From Nitrosomonas marina (GTDB lineage: Bacteria > Pseudomonadota > Gammaproteobacteria > Burkholderiales > Nitrosomonadaceae), in NCBI RefSeq assembly GCF_900111605.1, contig NZ_FOIA01000017.1:1-64000 (forward strand): a stretch of DNA of 64,000 nt, in the 5' to 3' direction. The notes below the pieces were generated by a model, which did no database searches, was not told the origin of the DNA, and worked only from the letters and a program-made list of their open reading frames with translations. Of the stretch, positions 47,976-58,700 are shown one piece after another; within the stretch, counting starts at the first letter, position 1; every line of letters begins with the position of its first letter. The position numbers were made by a program, and so were the translations under genes.

Positions 47976-48947
47976 TCAGCGAATAGCGCCTTTGCGTAAT
48001 ACCTGCCATATAACCGAAAAACCCCAGATGATCGGATGTCGACGCAGCCATGGTGTAATTTCAAGTTGAACACCGGTATGTCGCTCGATTTTCCAGGCGG
48101 CATAATCAAGACAATCCCTGAACGTCAGGGTGGCTTTTGATAAACGCAAGACTGAAAGTAAGCGGCCCTGCCAGCGGCGAAGCAGCCAGTGCCGTAATGC
48201 GCGTCGACGCAGTTGTGGTGTATTTTGGCACAAATAGGTGTCGTTGTCCGGTTGATAGCTGAGCAGGTCAGTCAATGCCGGATAGGCATGACGTGTCAGT
48301 TGCGTGAAATCCTCCAGATTTGTAACTGCCAGATGTCGCGCACGGGTTTCGTTTTCTGGGCGTAATTCGGCTGCATAGCTGAGCAATAGACAACGTGTCC
48401 AGAGCATTTCGACGGTCAACGAAGTATTTTCCAGTGTACGAACACCCGAACGAAGAAATGTTAACACCGACTGGGCATACGCAAGATAAACCTGTTTCCG
48501 GTTTGCGTCGTTGCGCGTAAATAATAAACGCGACGGTTGTGCAAAACGTGCCCATATATAGGAATGAAACCAGTATTTGGCGCCTTTCTCGAAATCGGCC
48601 GTTGAGATCACAGCATATTTGGCACGCAGAGTTCTTCCCTGATGAAGAACTTCAAGATAAAAAACGTTTGGTGGCAGCCATGCGTTTAACAAGCTAAGAT
48701 AGCGCTTATCGTATGCACGCTCGTAGTCGTCGACCAGTACATAAAGATCGGCGATGCCTTCGTCGAGATTGCCGGTACGCAAACATGATCCGTAAAGAAT
48801 GATCGCATCGACAGCCGTTTTGAAACGTTCCAGTAGTGCATGTACAAAAACCGCATAATCCTTGGTTACACCGCGCGTACATTGTGTGGCAACAGTGTTA
48901 AGCAGTTTTTCGGGTATCGGTGCAGGCGATACAGGGTCGGTCGTCAT
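47976..48947 (-). CDS. Nucleotidyltransferase-fold protein of the CDP-alcohol cluster
   Basis: A 323-residue protein starting at the ATG at 48947, 13 bp after the lipid-kinase gene. Residues 45-90 show a Pol-beta-type nucleotidyltransferase signature (DAIILYGSCLRTGNLDEGIADLYVL, with G-S and D-x-Y in place of the usual D-x-D). The rest is helical with no clear motif. It may be an active or degenerate transferase. It sits last in the minus-strand series lipid kinase, CDP-alcohol transferase, and likely shares their pathway. Confidence 0.6.
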   Translation of the reverse strand: MTTDPVSPAPIPEKLLNTVATQCTRGVTKDYAVFVHALLERFKTAVDAIILYGSCLRTGNLDEGIADLYVLVDDYERAYDKRYLSLLNAWLPPNVFYLEVLHQGRTLRAKYAVISTADFEKGAKYWFHSYIWARFAQPSRLLFTRNDANRKQVYLAYAQSVLTFLRSGVRTLENTSLTVEMLWTRCLLLSYAAELRPENETRARHLAVTNLEDFTQLTRHAYPALTDLLSYQPDNDTYLCQNTPQLRRRALRHWLLRRWQGRLLSVLRLSKATLTFRDCLDYAAWKIERHTGVQLEITPWLRRHPIIWGFSVIWQVLRKGAIR

Positions 48948-48960
48948 GATAAGTAATAAG

Positions 48961-49959
48961 TCAAAGTACAAGAAACGTCACAGGGGGAGTGGCAGTGATA
49001 CGCAAGGGCTCGTTGTCGGGCGAGCGATACAGTTCTCCGTCGACAATATATTCGTCATTCATTTGAATCGTTAATGCATGGCTGTTATGGCTGTGGTAGC
49101 CGTCTTCTGCGTTGAGCCGTTCGCCCTGACCCTTCAACAGTGACCATAAAGAGCGCCAGAGATGTTTGCGCTGTTGGTCGACCCACGTGACATGAAGTGG
49201 TGCCAATTCCTTGCCCCAATAGGGACGTAAGTTTAACAACAGACAATCGAGCGCGCTGATTAGTGTAAAAAGATAGGTACCATGAACTTTTTCGCCATTT
49301 TCCCTGACTATAGACATCTTTACCGGTGCCCATTCTTTGTTGTCGTGGCTGAAAATCAGGCCTATGAGCGAGCGCAGCATGATCAGGAAAGTGAAGATGC
49401 CGCCGGTGATACCGATCTGCTTGACACTACTGCGTGAAAATTTGACGCCGCGCGCAACCAGTCCTGCCGCAAAAAACATGCCGTAGATAGTTTGTTGTCC
49501 ATTTTGTTCGATACATAAAACAGGACGCTGAACATGTTGAAACAATTCGTTGTTATCGGGATGTTGTAAACAGTATGCCAGGCGCTGCAGAATTTTTTCA
49601 GGCTTGCCGCGCATACCCAGATCGAGCGGCGTCATGTTTGTTGTGCCACCCGGAACAATCATTAAAGCAGGCCATTGCGCTATGGGCAGGGTACTAAACA
49701 GATGACTGAGCACCGCATGGGAAGTGCCGTCTCCAGCAATGATGACCAGAATATCCGGACTGGTTTGAATCAGGGTGTCGGTAGCAGTTATGAATCCAGC
49801 CAAATCAGTCGCTTCGCACACCATTGCATTGGGTATCTGTGCAAGCGTTTGCCGTATGGCTTGTTCGCGCTTACGTACTTTGCCACTCATAGGATTAAGC
49901 AACAGACCGATTTTTACCGGTGTTGATTTGAAAAGGTCACTGGCTGATCTCACAGTCAT
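48961..49959 (-). CDS. Diacylglycerol kinase family lipid kinase
   Basis: A 332-residue DAGK_cat protein. KIGLLLNPMSGKVRKRE and VIIAGDGTSHAVLSHL (AGDGT in place of GGDGT) form the ATP site; IVPGGTTNMTPLDLG follows. The C-terminal half ends with VDGELYRSPDNEPLRI. Such kinases phosphorylate diacylglycerol, sphingoid bases or other lipid alcohols. It begins 18 bp after the CDP-alcohol transferase stop, so its product may be the phosphorylated acceptor or precursor of that enzyme. Confidence 0.85.
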   Translation of the reverse strand: MTVRSASDLFKSTPVKIGLLLNPMSGKVRKREQAIRQTLAQIPNAMVCEATDLAGFITATDTLIQTSPDILVIIAGDGTSHAVLSHLFSTLPIAQWPALMIVPGGTTNMTPLDLGMRGKPEKILQRLAYCLQHPDNNELFQHVQRPVLCIEQNGQQTIYGMFFAAGLVARGVKFSRSSVKQIGITGGIFTFLIMLRSLIGLIFSHDNKEWAPVKMSIVRENGEKVHGTYLFTLISALDCLLLNLRPYWGKELAPLHVTWVDQQRKHLWRSLWSLLKGQGERLNAEDGYHSHNSHALTIQMNDEYIVDGELYRSPDNEPLRITATPPVTFLVL

Positions 49960-49977
49960 ACAACAATAGACAAACTG

Positions 49978-51213
49978 TTAAGAACTGACAGATTGCAGCC
50001 GTTTGGGATCGATTGGCGTGTGTGTGAATATTTTGACGGCAAATATCTTTCGATCCCGGACAGGATCGATATCCTGCAGCCAGGAGCGCAGCGCCCCCTG
50101 TTGACGCCAGATACGCCAGCCTGCAATCAGCCGCCCCATCAGGATTGCCGTCGACAGCAAATGCCAGGCGACAACAAGTATCAGACCAAGATCCGGTTGC
50201 CCGGTGGCCCATCCATAAGTCAGCAGAATCAGATTGGGGTTGCGGCGTGCGGTGATCAACCGGTTAAATGAATCAATTTTGCGCCATATAAACATGTCGA
50301 ACGGTGCAAACCATAACTGAAAGGCACCCTCGCATAGGCGACCACCAATGTAACCGAAAAACATCAGCCATATCAGCAGATCGAGATTGTCGATCGGTGT
50401 CAGCGTGCTGGCCAGACCGATGCCCCATGCGAGATACCAGAGTGGCGGATGAATGATGTCGAGTCCATGATCAAGCACGTCACCGAGTTTGCTTGATGTC
50501 AGAGTCACCCGTGCTAATTTACCGTCAACTGTGTCCAGAAAAGTCATCAACCAACCCATGATCAAGCCGATTGCAAAAAAGCCATACCAGAACGCAATAC
50601 CCGCCAGCAGCGCAAAAATCGCGCTCAACACCGTAACATGATTGGGTTTCCAGCCTTTACGAACACACAGATGTGTGCACCAAAAAGCCGGCACCGGCCA
50701 TAGCCATTTTGTTACCAGATCAGTGACACCCTTGTAAGAACCGGAAAACAATTCTTTTTCGAGCAGTTTTCGGTTGTCTTCTGTAATCGGCAGGATATAG
50801 GGGGGGTCCTTTTTTTTAAGGTTTTGCTGAAAATCGATAGGGAGATCGTTAAGCGTAAGACGTGGCAATCCGGACAAAATATGCTCCGGTCTTTGACTTC
50901 TCGGTTTTGTCAGTACGCTGAGCAAATGTGGTGCCTGACCGCCAAATGTACGAACGGCGGTCAGCTGATTGTCATGGCTGTACAATACAGCAGGATCTTT
51001 CAACGCGATTAATGCCTTGAGTACCCTGTTGTCAAAAAGATAATGCGTATTCAATATAAGCAGGGGTGCGTTGACTGGAACGTTATCGACTTTCTCTACC
51101 AGCGTTACATGAGATAACTGGCGTATCGTGCGTTCGAGGCGTTGGCGTCCTGTCAATCCCCAAATCAGAGCGTTGTTACCGCCAATGAAGTAAATGTAGG
51201 TTGTTTTTTGCAT
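49978..51213 (-). CDS. CDP-alcohol phosphatidyltransferase with N-terminal domain
   Basis: A 411-residue membrane enzyme. The C-terminal part (about 175-370) is a CDP-alcohol phosphotransferase with the complete signature D227-TVDGKLARVTLTSSKLGDVLDHGLD252 and about six membrane helices. The N-terminal 150 residues (FIGGNNALIWGLTGRQRLER, APLLILNTHYLFD) look like a degraded nucleotide-sugar transferase domain, reminiscent of fused cytidylyltransferase-phosphotransferases. A separate MobA-like gene lies upstream at 53549. It should join an alcohol phosphate to a CDP-activated partner to form a phosphodiester lipid head. Confidence 0.85.
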   Translation of the reverse strand: MQKTTYIYFIGGNNALIWGLTGRQRLERTIRQLSHVTLVEKVDNVPVNAPLLILNTHYLFDNRVLKALIALKDPAVLYSHDNQLTAVRTFGGQAPHLLSVLTKPRSQRPEHILSGLPRLTLNDLPIDFQQNLKKKDPPYILPITEDNRKLLEKELFSGSYKGVTDLVTKWLWPVPAFWCTHLCVRKGWKPNHVTVLSAIFALLAGIAFWYGFFAIGLIMGWLMTFLDTVDGKLARVTLTSSKLGDVLDHGLDIIHPPLWYLAWGIGLASTLTPIDNLDLLIWLMFFGYIGGRLCEGAFQLWFAPFDMFIWRKIDSFNRLITARRNPNLILLTYGWATGQPDLGLILVVAWHLLSTAILMGRLIAGWRIWRQQGALRSWLQDIDPVRDRKIFAVKIFTHTPIDPKRLQSVSS

Positions 51214-51342
51214 AGATTATTGATTCATTGAAGTCTGGAGTTTACAGCAAAACGATTTGCAGTAGCATAGTTCAGTTCCATTAGATGTCAGACTGCAGAC
51301 ACAATGGCTTGCTGCATATCGCCTTGTTATAGTAACAGGTAT

Positions 51343-52404
51343 TTAATAAACGTTTCGTAGCCACAGGATTGCCAGCAAAATTAATATCGCACTGGGCGCA
51401 AGTGCTGCAACAGCAGGTTCGAGGTGCAGTAGCAGGCCCGCATTAGCAAAAATCTGGTCAAGCAAATAAACAGCAACGCCGATGAGTGCGGCAATTACCA
51501 GCTTATTGGCCAGACCTGCGCGAATTGATCCGAATATAAACGGCATGGAAAGCATCAGCATTGCGATTGTCAGTAGAGCGCTGCCTGCCTTACGCCATAA
51601 CGCGAGGGCATACGAATCCGCATCCTGGCCAGTGCTGCGTAAAAAGTCCACATGTCGTACAAGTTCAGTGGGAGATAGACTTTCAGGTGGCTTGGTGAGC
51701 GTCGCAATATCTTCGGGCTTTAAGAATGACTGCCAGCTCAATGTTTCGGCACGGGTTAGCAGAATTTGCGTATCCGAGAATTTTCTGATGACTACGTTGG
51801 TCAAAATCCAGGCGTCATTACTGCGTATGTCTGCAAACTCAGCATGGATGTGCGCTTGCAGAAGATTCTCTTGATCAAAATTCAGGATTTCAACATCAGA
51901 TGCTTTTTTTGCATGCAACATTTGCCCAATGCGTAAAATATTCCGTTCGTTGCGCGTCCATATGCCGAGCCCTTTACCAAGTTCTGCTGTTTGATTCAAC
52001 GCCACGGCGCGGTTCGAAATGGCTTTTTGTTGCAGTTGCGGTGCGGCAAACTGTTCAAGTCCGGCAATAAACACTATCAGGCCAATGCCCACAGCAAGGG
52101 GCGCCATGCTGATCTTCAACGGTGAGACACCGGCGCTACGCATGGCGATGAGTTCAGAATTGACGGCCAACGCGCCCAGTGCGGCGACGGTGCCTAATAA
52201 AGCGATAAACGGTGCGATCTGAATGAACCGTCGCGGCAGCAGCATTATGGTATAGATGAAAGCATCAATCGTACGGTACGTTCCCTTGCCAACATCGTCG
52301 AGTTGATCCAGCAGGTCGAAAAAGCTGAACAATGGCAAAAGAACAGCGGTGGCAATTATCAGACCAACGCATACCTGAGTAGCTATATACCGGAAAATAA
52401 GCAT
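51343..52404 (-). CDS. lptG: LPS export permease LptG
   Basis: Inner-membrane subunit of the LptB2FG exporter that lifts lipopolysaccharide from the inner membrane to the LptC-A bridge. It starts at the ATG at 52404, which overlaps the lptF stop (TAATG); a longer frame upstream lies inside lptF. At 353 residues, it has six helices: three before and three after the periplasmic beta-jellyroll (about 130-270). MLIFRYIATQVCVG at the start and RSAGVSPLKISMAPL are typical. Lies between lptF and the CDP-alcohol transferase gene. Confidence 0.93.
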   Translation of the reverse strand: MLIFRYIATQVCVGLIIATAVLLPLFSFFDLLDQLDDVGKGTYRTIDAFIYTIMLLPRRFIQIAPFIALLGTVAALGALAVNSELIAMRSAGVSPLKISMAPLAVGIGLIVFIAGLEQFAAPQLQQKAISNRAVALNQTAELGKGLGIWTRNERNILRIGQMLHAKKASDVEILNFDQENLLQAHIHAEFADIRSNDAWILTNVVIRKFSDTQILLTRAETLSWQSFLKPEDIATLTKPPESLSPTELVRHVDFLRSTGQDADSYALALWRKAGSALLTIAMLMLSMPFIFGSIRAGLANKLVIAALIGVAVYLLDQIFANAGLLLHLEPAVAALAPSAILILLAILWLRNVY

Positions 52405-53480
52405 TAACGGATCGATAGAAGTTTCTGGCCGGGTTTCATGGCGTACAGAAGCAATAGTACGAACATGGCAATATAAAGCCACCAGATTCCTGGTGTCGTG
52501 CCAACAACGTTCTGTTCAACCCAGTTTTTGGCCAGACCGCTTAAATTATAGTACACAGCGAACACAGTGGCGGCGACCAGATAGGTCTTGGTTGCCTTAT
52601 CCTGCCGCGGCGTGATTTTTATAAACGCTACTGCAACCAGAGCCATTAAGATAGCGGAAAAAGGGCGTGACAAACGCCATTGCAGTTCCGCAATTTCCCA
52701 GGGCTCCTCGGATTTCCAAAGTGTTCTTGTAGGCGCGGCTTTACGGCGATATCTTAAAGCAAGCTCGCTGTCTGTAAAATAGGTCAGTTTTTCAAATGCG
52801 ATTTTGTCATCCCGGGATACATCATGGGTCAGTTGATATATATGCCCATCTGATAATTGTATGTTGGGACGTTCTGCTTCTATAGAGGGTTGTACTTGCA
52901 TGGCCTTTTTGGCAATAATGATTTCATGCGTGTCAGGTCTTTTGATATAGTGAAATATTTCATTCATCGTTTTGTTGGTTTCGTCCTTATGGTGGACATA
53001 GACAACTCTCCCACTGCGTTCACTGCCGTAAAAACGCCCTGCCTGAAAACGATTGGTGTTCAGTTCCGCTTCTGCCTGTGCATCAAGTAAATAGCTTTTG
53101 GCATAAGCCCAGGGACGAACATAGGACGAAAGCAGGCCGCTAATGATACCGACTGGTATCGCTATCATCAAAACGATGGAAACTATGCGCTTACCACTGA
53201 TACCAGTGGATTGCAGCACGTTTAATTCCTGGTCTTTGTGCAGTCTGCTCAGGCCGCTGATGATGGCCACATAAAGGGCCACTGGAATCAGTACCTCGAG
53301 TGCGATCAGGGTTTTGAGCAGCACCAGCATGAAAAGCGCGCCAAGTCCCAGTGTTTCTGTGACGGAACCAGCCAGAAAACGAGCACTGCTAAAACTCGCA
53401 AACAAGGCGACAAGGATCAGAATAATCACAAGAAACGGTATTGTCAGCTCGCGTGCGACATAACGCTCTATTATTTTCAT
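52404..53480 (-). CDS. lptF: LPS export permease LptF
   Basis: Partner of LptG in the LPS exporter. A 358-residue YjgP/YjgQ-family protein: IIERYVARELTIPFL at the start, three helices, periplasmic domain (about 140-260), three more helices. LHKDQELNVLQSTGISGKRI is the cytoplasmic coupling helix. The ATG at 53480 has TAGGAT upstream. In many proteobacteria lptF is divergent from pepA; here the upstream neighbour is a MobA-like gene on the same strand instead. Confidence 0.93.
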   Translation of the reverse strand: MKIIERYVARELTIPFLVIILILVALFASFSSARFLAGSVTETLGLGALFMLVLLKTLIALEVLIPVALYVAIISGLSRLHKDQELNVLQSTGISGKRIVSIVLMIAIPVGIISGLLSSYVRPWAYAKSYLLDAQAEAELNTNRFQAGRFYGSERSGRVVYVHHKDETNKTMNEIFHYIKRPDTHEIIIAKKAMQVQPSIEAERPNIQLSDGHIYQLTHDVSRDDKIAFEKLTYFTDSELALRYRRKAAPTRTLWKSEEPWEIAELQWRLSRPFSAILMALVAVAFIKITPRQDKATKTYLVAATVFAVYYNLSGLAKNWVEQNVVGTTPGIWWLYIAMFVLLLLYAMKPGQKLLSIR

Positions 53481-53548
53481 GCAGCAATCCTATCAGAAAT
53501 CGTGTGATGTCTCATCGAGATAAATCATGAAGGCAGCTTGGAAGACTC

Positions 53549-54382
53549 TCAGCTTCGTTTGTAAAACGGAACCGTAGCTTTGTTGAGTATGGATTCGGCG
53601 AGTAATAGATCTTCGATGTTATCGACGTCAATGCCTGCGCGTGCATCCGGAAGCATGATGGGTGTTACACATACCCCCGATTTGACAGCTAAGGCATGCA
53701 GTGCCTGATTCAGAGAGAGTCTCCTGAATAAATAGGACAGGACAATGCCGGGTTCAACGAAGCGTGCAATCAGACGCCAGGGTTGTTTGCGCAGATCTTC
53801 CACGGAACGCCAGAACCCAACAAGAGTCCGTCCGCCTGGATTGAACGTGAATAAATTGCAACCACAAACACTGCCATCACGCAAATGAAAGAAAGTGCGT
53901 CTGGCGTTTGGAAATACTGCGGTCATCTGTGCCTGTCTTACCAGTCCTACTGTTGCATCGCTGTTCGCATTGAGTGACGCGGTCAGGAAATACTGAACAG
54001 TTTGTGGTGTCAGCAGTGCATGATCTGCTGTTGTCAGTAGCACCGGGGTGTCGGCAGCCAAGTGTTCGAATCCATATTCTGCGCTGCGACTGGGCGAGTC
54101 CTTATTGGGCAGCCAGGTGATTTCTCCCGATTCTATGCGTGTTTTCAGGGGAAGACAGTCATCCAGTCTGGATCTGGACGGGCCGCATAGAACAACAGCA
54201 TCAATCAAATTGCAGGCAGTCAGTGCGTCCAGTACGCGTATTATCATTGGTTGTCCGCCAACAGATGCAAAAGCTTTACAAGCCACACCCGTATGGCGGG
54301 TAATTGGATCGTCTGCTGTTCGATCCGCTGCGAGTACCAGAGCAGTAAATTTTTTTTGTACAGGTTTATGTGAGTCAGTCAC
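53549..54382 (-). CDS. MobA-like nucleotidyltransferase
   Basis: A 277-residue NTP transferase of the GT-A fold. FTALVLAADRTADDPITRHTG at the start replaces the usual LAGGxGxRM loop, followed by ACKAFASVGGQPMIIRVLDAL, the substrate-binding core, and TTADHALLTPQTV (metal-binding D). It starts with a GTG that overlaps the stop of the upstream gene (GTGA). It may activate an alcohol phosphate as a CDP or UDP derivative for the CDP-alcohol transferase at 49978. Confidence 0.8.
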   Translation of the reverse strand: MTDSHKPVQKKFTALVLAADRTADDPITRHTGVACKAFASVGGQPMIIRVLDALTACNLIDAVVLCGPSRSRLDDCLPLKTRIESGEITWLPNKDSPSRSAEYGFEHLAADTPVLLTTADHALLTPQTVQYFLTASLNANSDATVGLVRQAQMTAVFPNARRTFFHLRDGSVCGCNLFTFNPGGRTLVGFWRSVEDLRKQPWRLIARFVEPGIVLSYLFRRLSLNQALHALAVKSGVCVTPIMLPDARAGIDVDNIEDLLLAESILNKATVPFYKRS

Positions 54383-55533
54383 AGCGTTTTCCCGTAAATA
54401 CGGTAGCGTTTATATTCCTTACTGCCGATGTTTTCAAGAATACTGCGCATCGATTTGTTGTCTTCCAGTATCCAGGATAGCTCAACTTCGCGGATACCGT
54501 GCGCTATGCCGATTTTCTTGGGCGCTTCAATAACGGTGCAGGCGAGCGCCATTCCCAGTGTAGAATTGTGATATTGTCTGCGCACACCCATAAGAGGAAT
54601 GCGTGCTGTTGTGATTTCATGGCGTTTGAGCTTTTTGATCAATTTCAACCAGCCGAGTGGAAACAGGCGCCCATCGAGTTCAGCAAGTATTTCGTTCAGA
54701 TTCGGAAGGGCGACCATGAATGCAGCAGGTTGACCGTTCACTTCTGCAATCTGGACATACTCATCGGATACCAGATGTTTGAGACTGTTGCCCAGTTCGG
54801 CGAATTCTGCCTCGGTAAACGGTACAAACCCCCAGTTTTCAGACCATGCATCATTGAAAATATCCCGCAACACCTCCATTTCTGCAGCAAGCTGTTTGCG
54901 GTTTAAGGTTCTGACCTGAATTTGACCGGCATGGCGTTTGATTAGCTGTTGCATGACCGGTGGCGGATCAAAATCGACTGCTATCCTGTATGCCAGTAAA
55001 TCTTTGGCGGGGAAGTATTCGCGCGATTCAAGCAACTGCGGATACCAGTGCGCTGTATGGGACATCATCACAGCAGGTGGTGTATCAAACCCATTTACCA
55101 GAATACCGCATTCCTGGTTGATGGATAAATTGAAGGGTCCTGTTACATGTCGTGTGTGCCGCGCAGCCAGCCAGGCTTCGGCATGCAGCATGAGCGCAGT
55201 GAAAACATTTGTATCATTGACACATTCAAGCAGCCCGAAATGCCCGGTGTCGTCGCCATACCGCTGTCGATGCAATGTGTCTATCTGCGCGCTGACTCGG
55301 CCTACCGGACGGTGGTGATGATAAGCAACCCAGGCCTGCCATTCACCATGCTGCAGAAAAGGGTTGTATTTGGAAAAGTGAAAGCGTCGCTCAAGACGCA
55401 GTGGCGGCACCCACAATGGGTCATCTGCGTAAATCAGCCATGGCACATTGATAAAATCTCCCATATCCCGATATGACATCACCGGGCGCACTGTCAATTC
55501 GCCTGATACAAACTGTTCATTAGGATAATTCAT
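54379..55533 (-). CDS. GNAT-superfamily-like protein of the CDP-alcohol cluster
   Basis: A 384-residue protein. The N-terminal FINVPWLIYADDPLWVPPL, FLQHGEWQAWVAYHHHRPVG and GHFGLLECVNDTNVFTALM and the C-terminal VELSWILEDNKSMRSILENIG match a large group of double GNAT-like proteins sometimes mis-labelled dATP pyrophosphohydrolase. The GNAT family usually moves an acyl group to an amine. The start is an ATG at 55533; the stop overlaps the next gene by four bases, so it is the first gene of this cluster. Confidence 0.75.
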   Translation of the reverse strand: MNYPNEQFVSGELTVRPVMSYRDMGDFINVPWLIYADDPLWVPPLRLERRFHFSKYNPFLQHGEWQAWVAYHHHRPVGRVSAQIDTLHRQRYGDDTGHFGLLECVNDTNVFTALMLHAEAWLAARHTRHVTGPFNLSINQECGILVNGFDTPPAVMMSHTAHWYPQLLESREYFPAKDLLAYRIAVDFDPPPVMQQLIKRHAGQIQVRTLNRKQLAAEMEVLRDIFNDAWSENWGFVPFTEAEFAELGNSLKHLVSDEYVQIAEVNGQPAAFMVALPNLNEILAELDGRLFPLGWLKLIKKLKRHEITTARIPLMGVRRQYHNSTLGMALACTVIEAPKKIGIAHGIREVELSWILEDNKSMRSILENIGSKEYKRYRIYGKTL

Positions 55534-55629
55534 AGACTGATTTTGAAAATTTTTTAATTTTTAATTATCTTTTCAGATTTCAGGCATATTATGAAGAATT
55601 CCTATCGGAAGCAATTCTTTTTGAGGAAT

Positions 55630-55662
55630 AAACCCGGATTGTTCTTCAACCAATCCGGGTTT
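55630..55662 (-). terminator. Terminator after the metal efflux operon
   Basis: Perfect 12-bp arms AAACCCGGATTG (55630-55641) and CAATCCGGGTTT (55651-55662) with a 9-nt loop, 65 bp after the RND gene stop. On the minus strand the stem ends in TTTATT, a modest U-rich tail. Confidence 0.7.
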
Positions 55663-55727
55663 ATTAAATTATGTATGCGTTTTAATGTGTTGTTTTGAAA
55701 TTAATCAAGCGTGAGAAGTGTATGTTT

Positions 55728-58700
55728 TCAGGTGGTTTTTGAGGTTGGCGGCGTGTTTTCCGGAACGGCGTCGGAGTGTTGCGCCTGTGTTGATTCACCG
55801 TGTCGTTCATGTGTATCGGTGTCAAACTGACGTGATTCGTCTGTTTTTGAGGCGTTGTCCGGTTCGTCTTCTGTTTCGATGGTGGGTTTGACATCAAACC
55901 AACGATAAAGTGTCGGTAATACAACCAAGGTCAACAAAGTAGACGTGATCAGTCCACCGATCACAACAATTGCCAGTGGACGTTGTACTTCGGAACCCGG
56001 CCCGGTGGCAAACAAAAAGGGCACCAATCCCAGCATGGCGACAGTTGCAGTCATCAATACCGGACGAAAACGCTGCTCGCAGCCACGCACTACTGAGACG
56101 GGTATACTGGCGCCTTGTTCACGTTGCTCGCGGATAAACGAGATCAATACAACGCCATTTAAGACAGCAATTCCCCATAGCGCAATAAAACCGACAGAGG
56201 CGGGTACTGATAAATACTCACCGGAAATGAACAGTCCTGTGATTCCACCAATTGAAGCAAAAGGCAATACCAAAATGATCAGCGAGGCCAGTTTTACAGA
56301 GTTAAACAGCATGAAAAGCAAAAAGAAAATAGCTGCGACAGTTAAAGGCACGATTACGGAAAGCGTTGCCATTGCGCGCTCCATATTTTCAAACTGACCG
56401 CCCCATTCAAAGTAATACCCTTCAGGCAGGTTCATTTCTTCCGCTACCCGTTCCTGAATTTCCTCTACAAAACTTCCCATATCGCGCTCATGAACGTTGG
56501 CTCCGACCACAACACGGCGTTTGGAAAATTCACGGTTAATTTGTGCCGGACCGTCAATGACCTGGATATTGGCAACAGATTCCAGCGGAATCAAAGCGCC
56601 GCCTGGAACCATGCCGCCATTGCCGGGAAGTTTCTCGGGTGTGCGCAGCAACAAATCCCGAATAGCATCAACATTATCACGAAAATCCAGTGGAAGGCGC
56701 ATAACGAGCGAGAAACGGCGTTCATTCTCGAAAATGGTCGAAACCTCTTTGCTGCCTACGGTTCTGATCAAATCGTTGACATCTTCAACATTGATGCCGT
56801 ATCGCGCGATGGCATCCCGGTTAATATCGATTACCAGAGATTGTTGACCCGATAAGGGTTGTACCCGAATATCCCTGGCACCTCTGACTGTTCTCATGAT
56901 TCGTGCCAGCTGTTCGGACAATAGGCGCAGTTGCTCGAGGTCGTCGCCAAAAATCTTAACAGCAACTTGTGAACGCACGCCTGTAATCATTTCATCAACG
57001 CGCTGCGCGATTGGCTGAGAGACGACAATACTGACGCCGGGCAATGTTGACAATACTTTACGAACGTCTTCATCCACTTCATCCTGAGTACGCCCTGAAT
57101 CCGGGTCCAGTGTGATAATAGGATCCGATTCATGTGGGCCGGCAGGGTCGGATGGCTCTTTGCCGCGCCCCAGTCTGGAAACTGCGCTCTCGACTCCCGG
57201 TACGGTGGCGATACGTTTCATTGCCTCGATTTCTATTTTTATTGAGTTCTCCAGTGAAATAGAAGGTGCCCTAATAATGACCGGCGTCAGTGCGCCTTCC
57301 TTTAAAATCGGGATGAACGAAGTTCCCAAAAATGGAAATAACATGAAGGAAGAAACCAGCAAACCAATTGCTACGAGGATAGTAGTTTTTTCGTGCGTTA
57401 GCGCCTTGTTCAATAAATTCTGATACCGTTTTTTGAGAAACGCGATAACCGGCGTGTCATGATCGGCGCCGCCCTTGAGGCCATAGGCGCAAAGTACAGG
57501 GGATAACGTAAGCGAAATAATTAATGAAACCGCTAGTGCAATAGCGATCGTATAGGCTAGCGGACTGAAAGTTTTGCCTTCCATTCCTTCCAGTGTCATC
57601 AAAGGAAGGAACACCAGAATAATAATACAAATGCCGAATATTAGAGGCACACCGATTTCTACTACTGCATCCCGTATAACCAGCAGTCTTTCTTTTAAGG
57701 TAGTGCCAGCATGTCCCAAACGGTGGTAGACATTTTCTACTACGACGACAGTTGTATCTACAATGAGCCCGATGGCAATTGCCAGTCCTCCCAGTGACAT
57801 CAGGTTGGCTGAGATACCCTGATGATTCATTATCATGAAGGTAATAAGTGGTGCGACAATCAATGTTGCAACAACAATCAGACTGGAGCGCACATCGCCC
57901 AGAAAAATAAACAGTACGATAATTACCAGAATAATGCCTTCAATCAATACATTGGTTACCGTCCATAACGCTGCATCGACCAGGTCAGAACGATCGTAGA
58001 ATGGGACAATTTGCAGTCCACCGGGCAACAGGCCGCGTTCATTTATTTCAGAGACTTTTTCCTGAACTCTTGCTACGATTTCCTTGGCGTTACCGCCCAT
58101 CAACATCATGACAATGCCGCCGGTTGATTCCGTGTAACCGCCTTTAATCAATGCACCCTGACGAACTCGACCGCCAAATTCCACCTCAGCGACATCGCGG
58201 ACAAAGACGGGAATGCCATCGATTTCTCTGAGCACAATGTTTCGGATGTCATTGAGGGTGGAAATCAATCCATTCGTTCGAATCAGGTATTGTTCCGCGT
58301 GCAATTCCAGGATATTTCCGCTGGCATTTGCATTGTTGTTAGCCAGGGCACTGTCAACGTCGGACAATGTCAGGTCGTAATGACGTAATCTTTCCGGATT
58401 GACCAGTACCTGGTATTGTTTCTCGTGACCGCCTAATGAATTTATTCCGGCAACTCCCGGAATTGAGCGTAACATGGGCTGAACAACCCAGTCCTGAATT
58501 GTTCGGCGTTCCATCAATTCTTCCACGGTTAATTCCCGTGTGCCGTCATCAGGGTGATCCAGTGTGTATTGATATATTTCACCTAATCCTGTAGTTACAG
58601 GCCCCAGTTCGGCTACTACCCCTTCGGGTAACTGCTCAACTACGCCAATGTATCGCTCCATAACGAGCTGCCGCGCAAAATAGACATCTGTGTCATCGGT

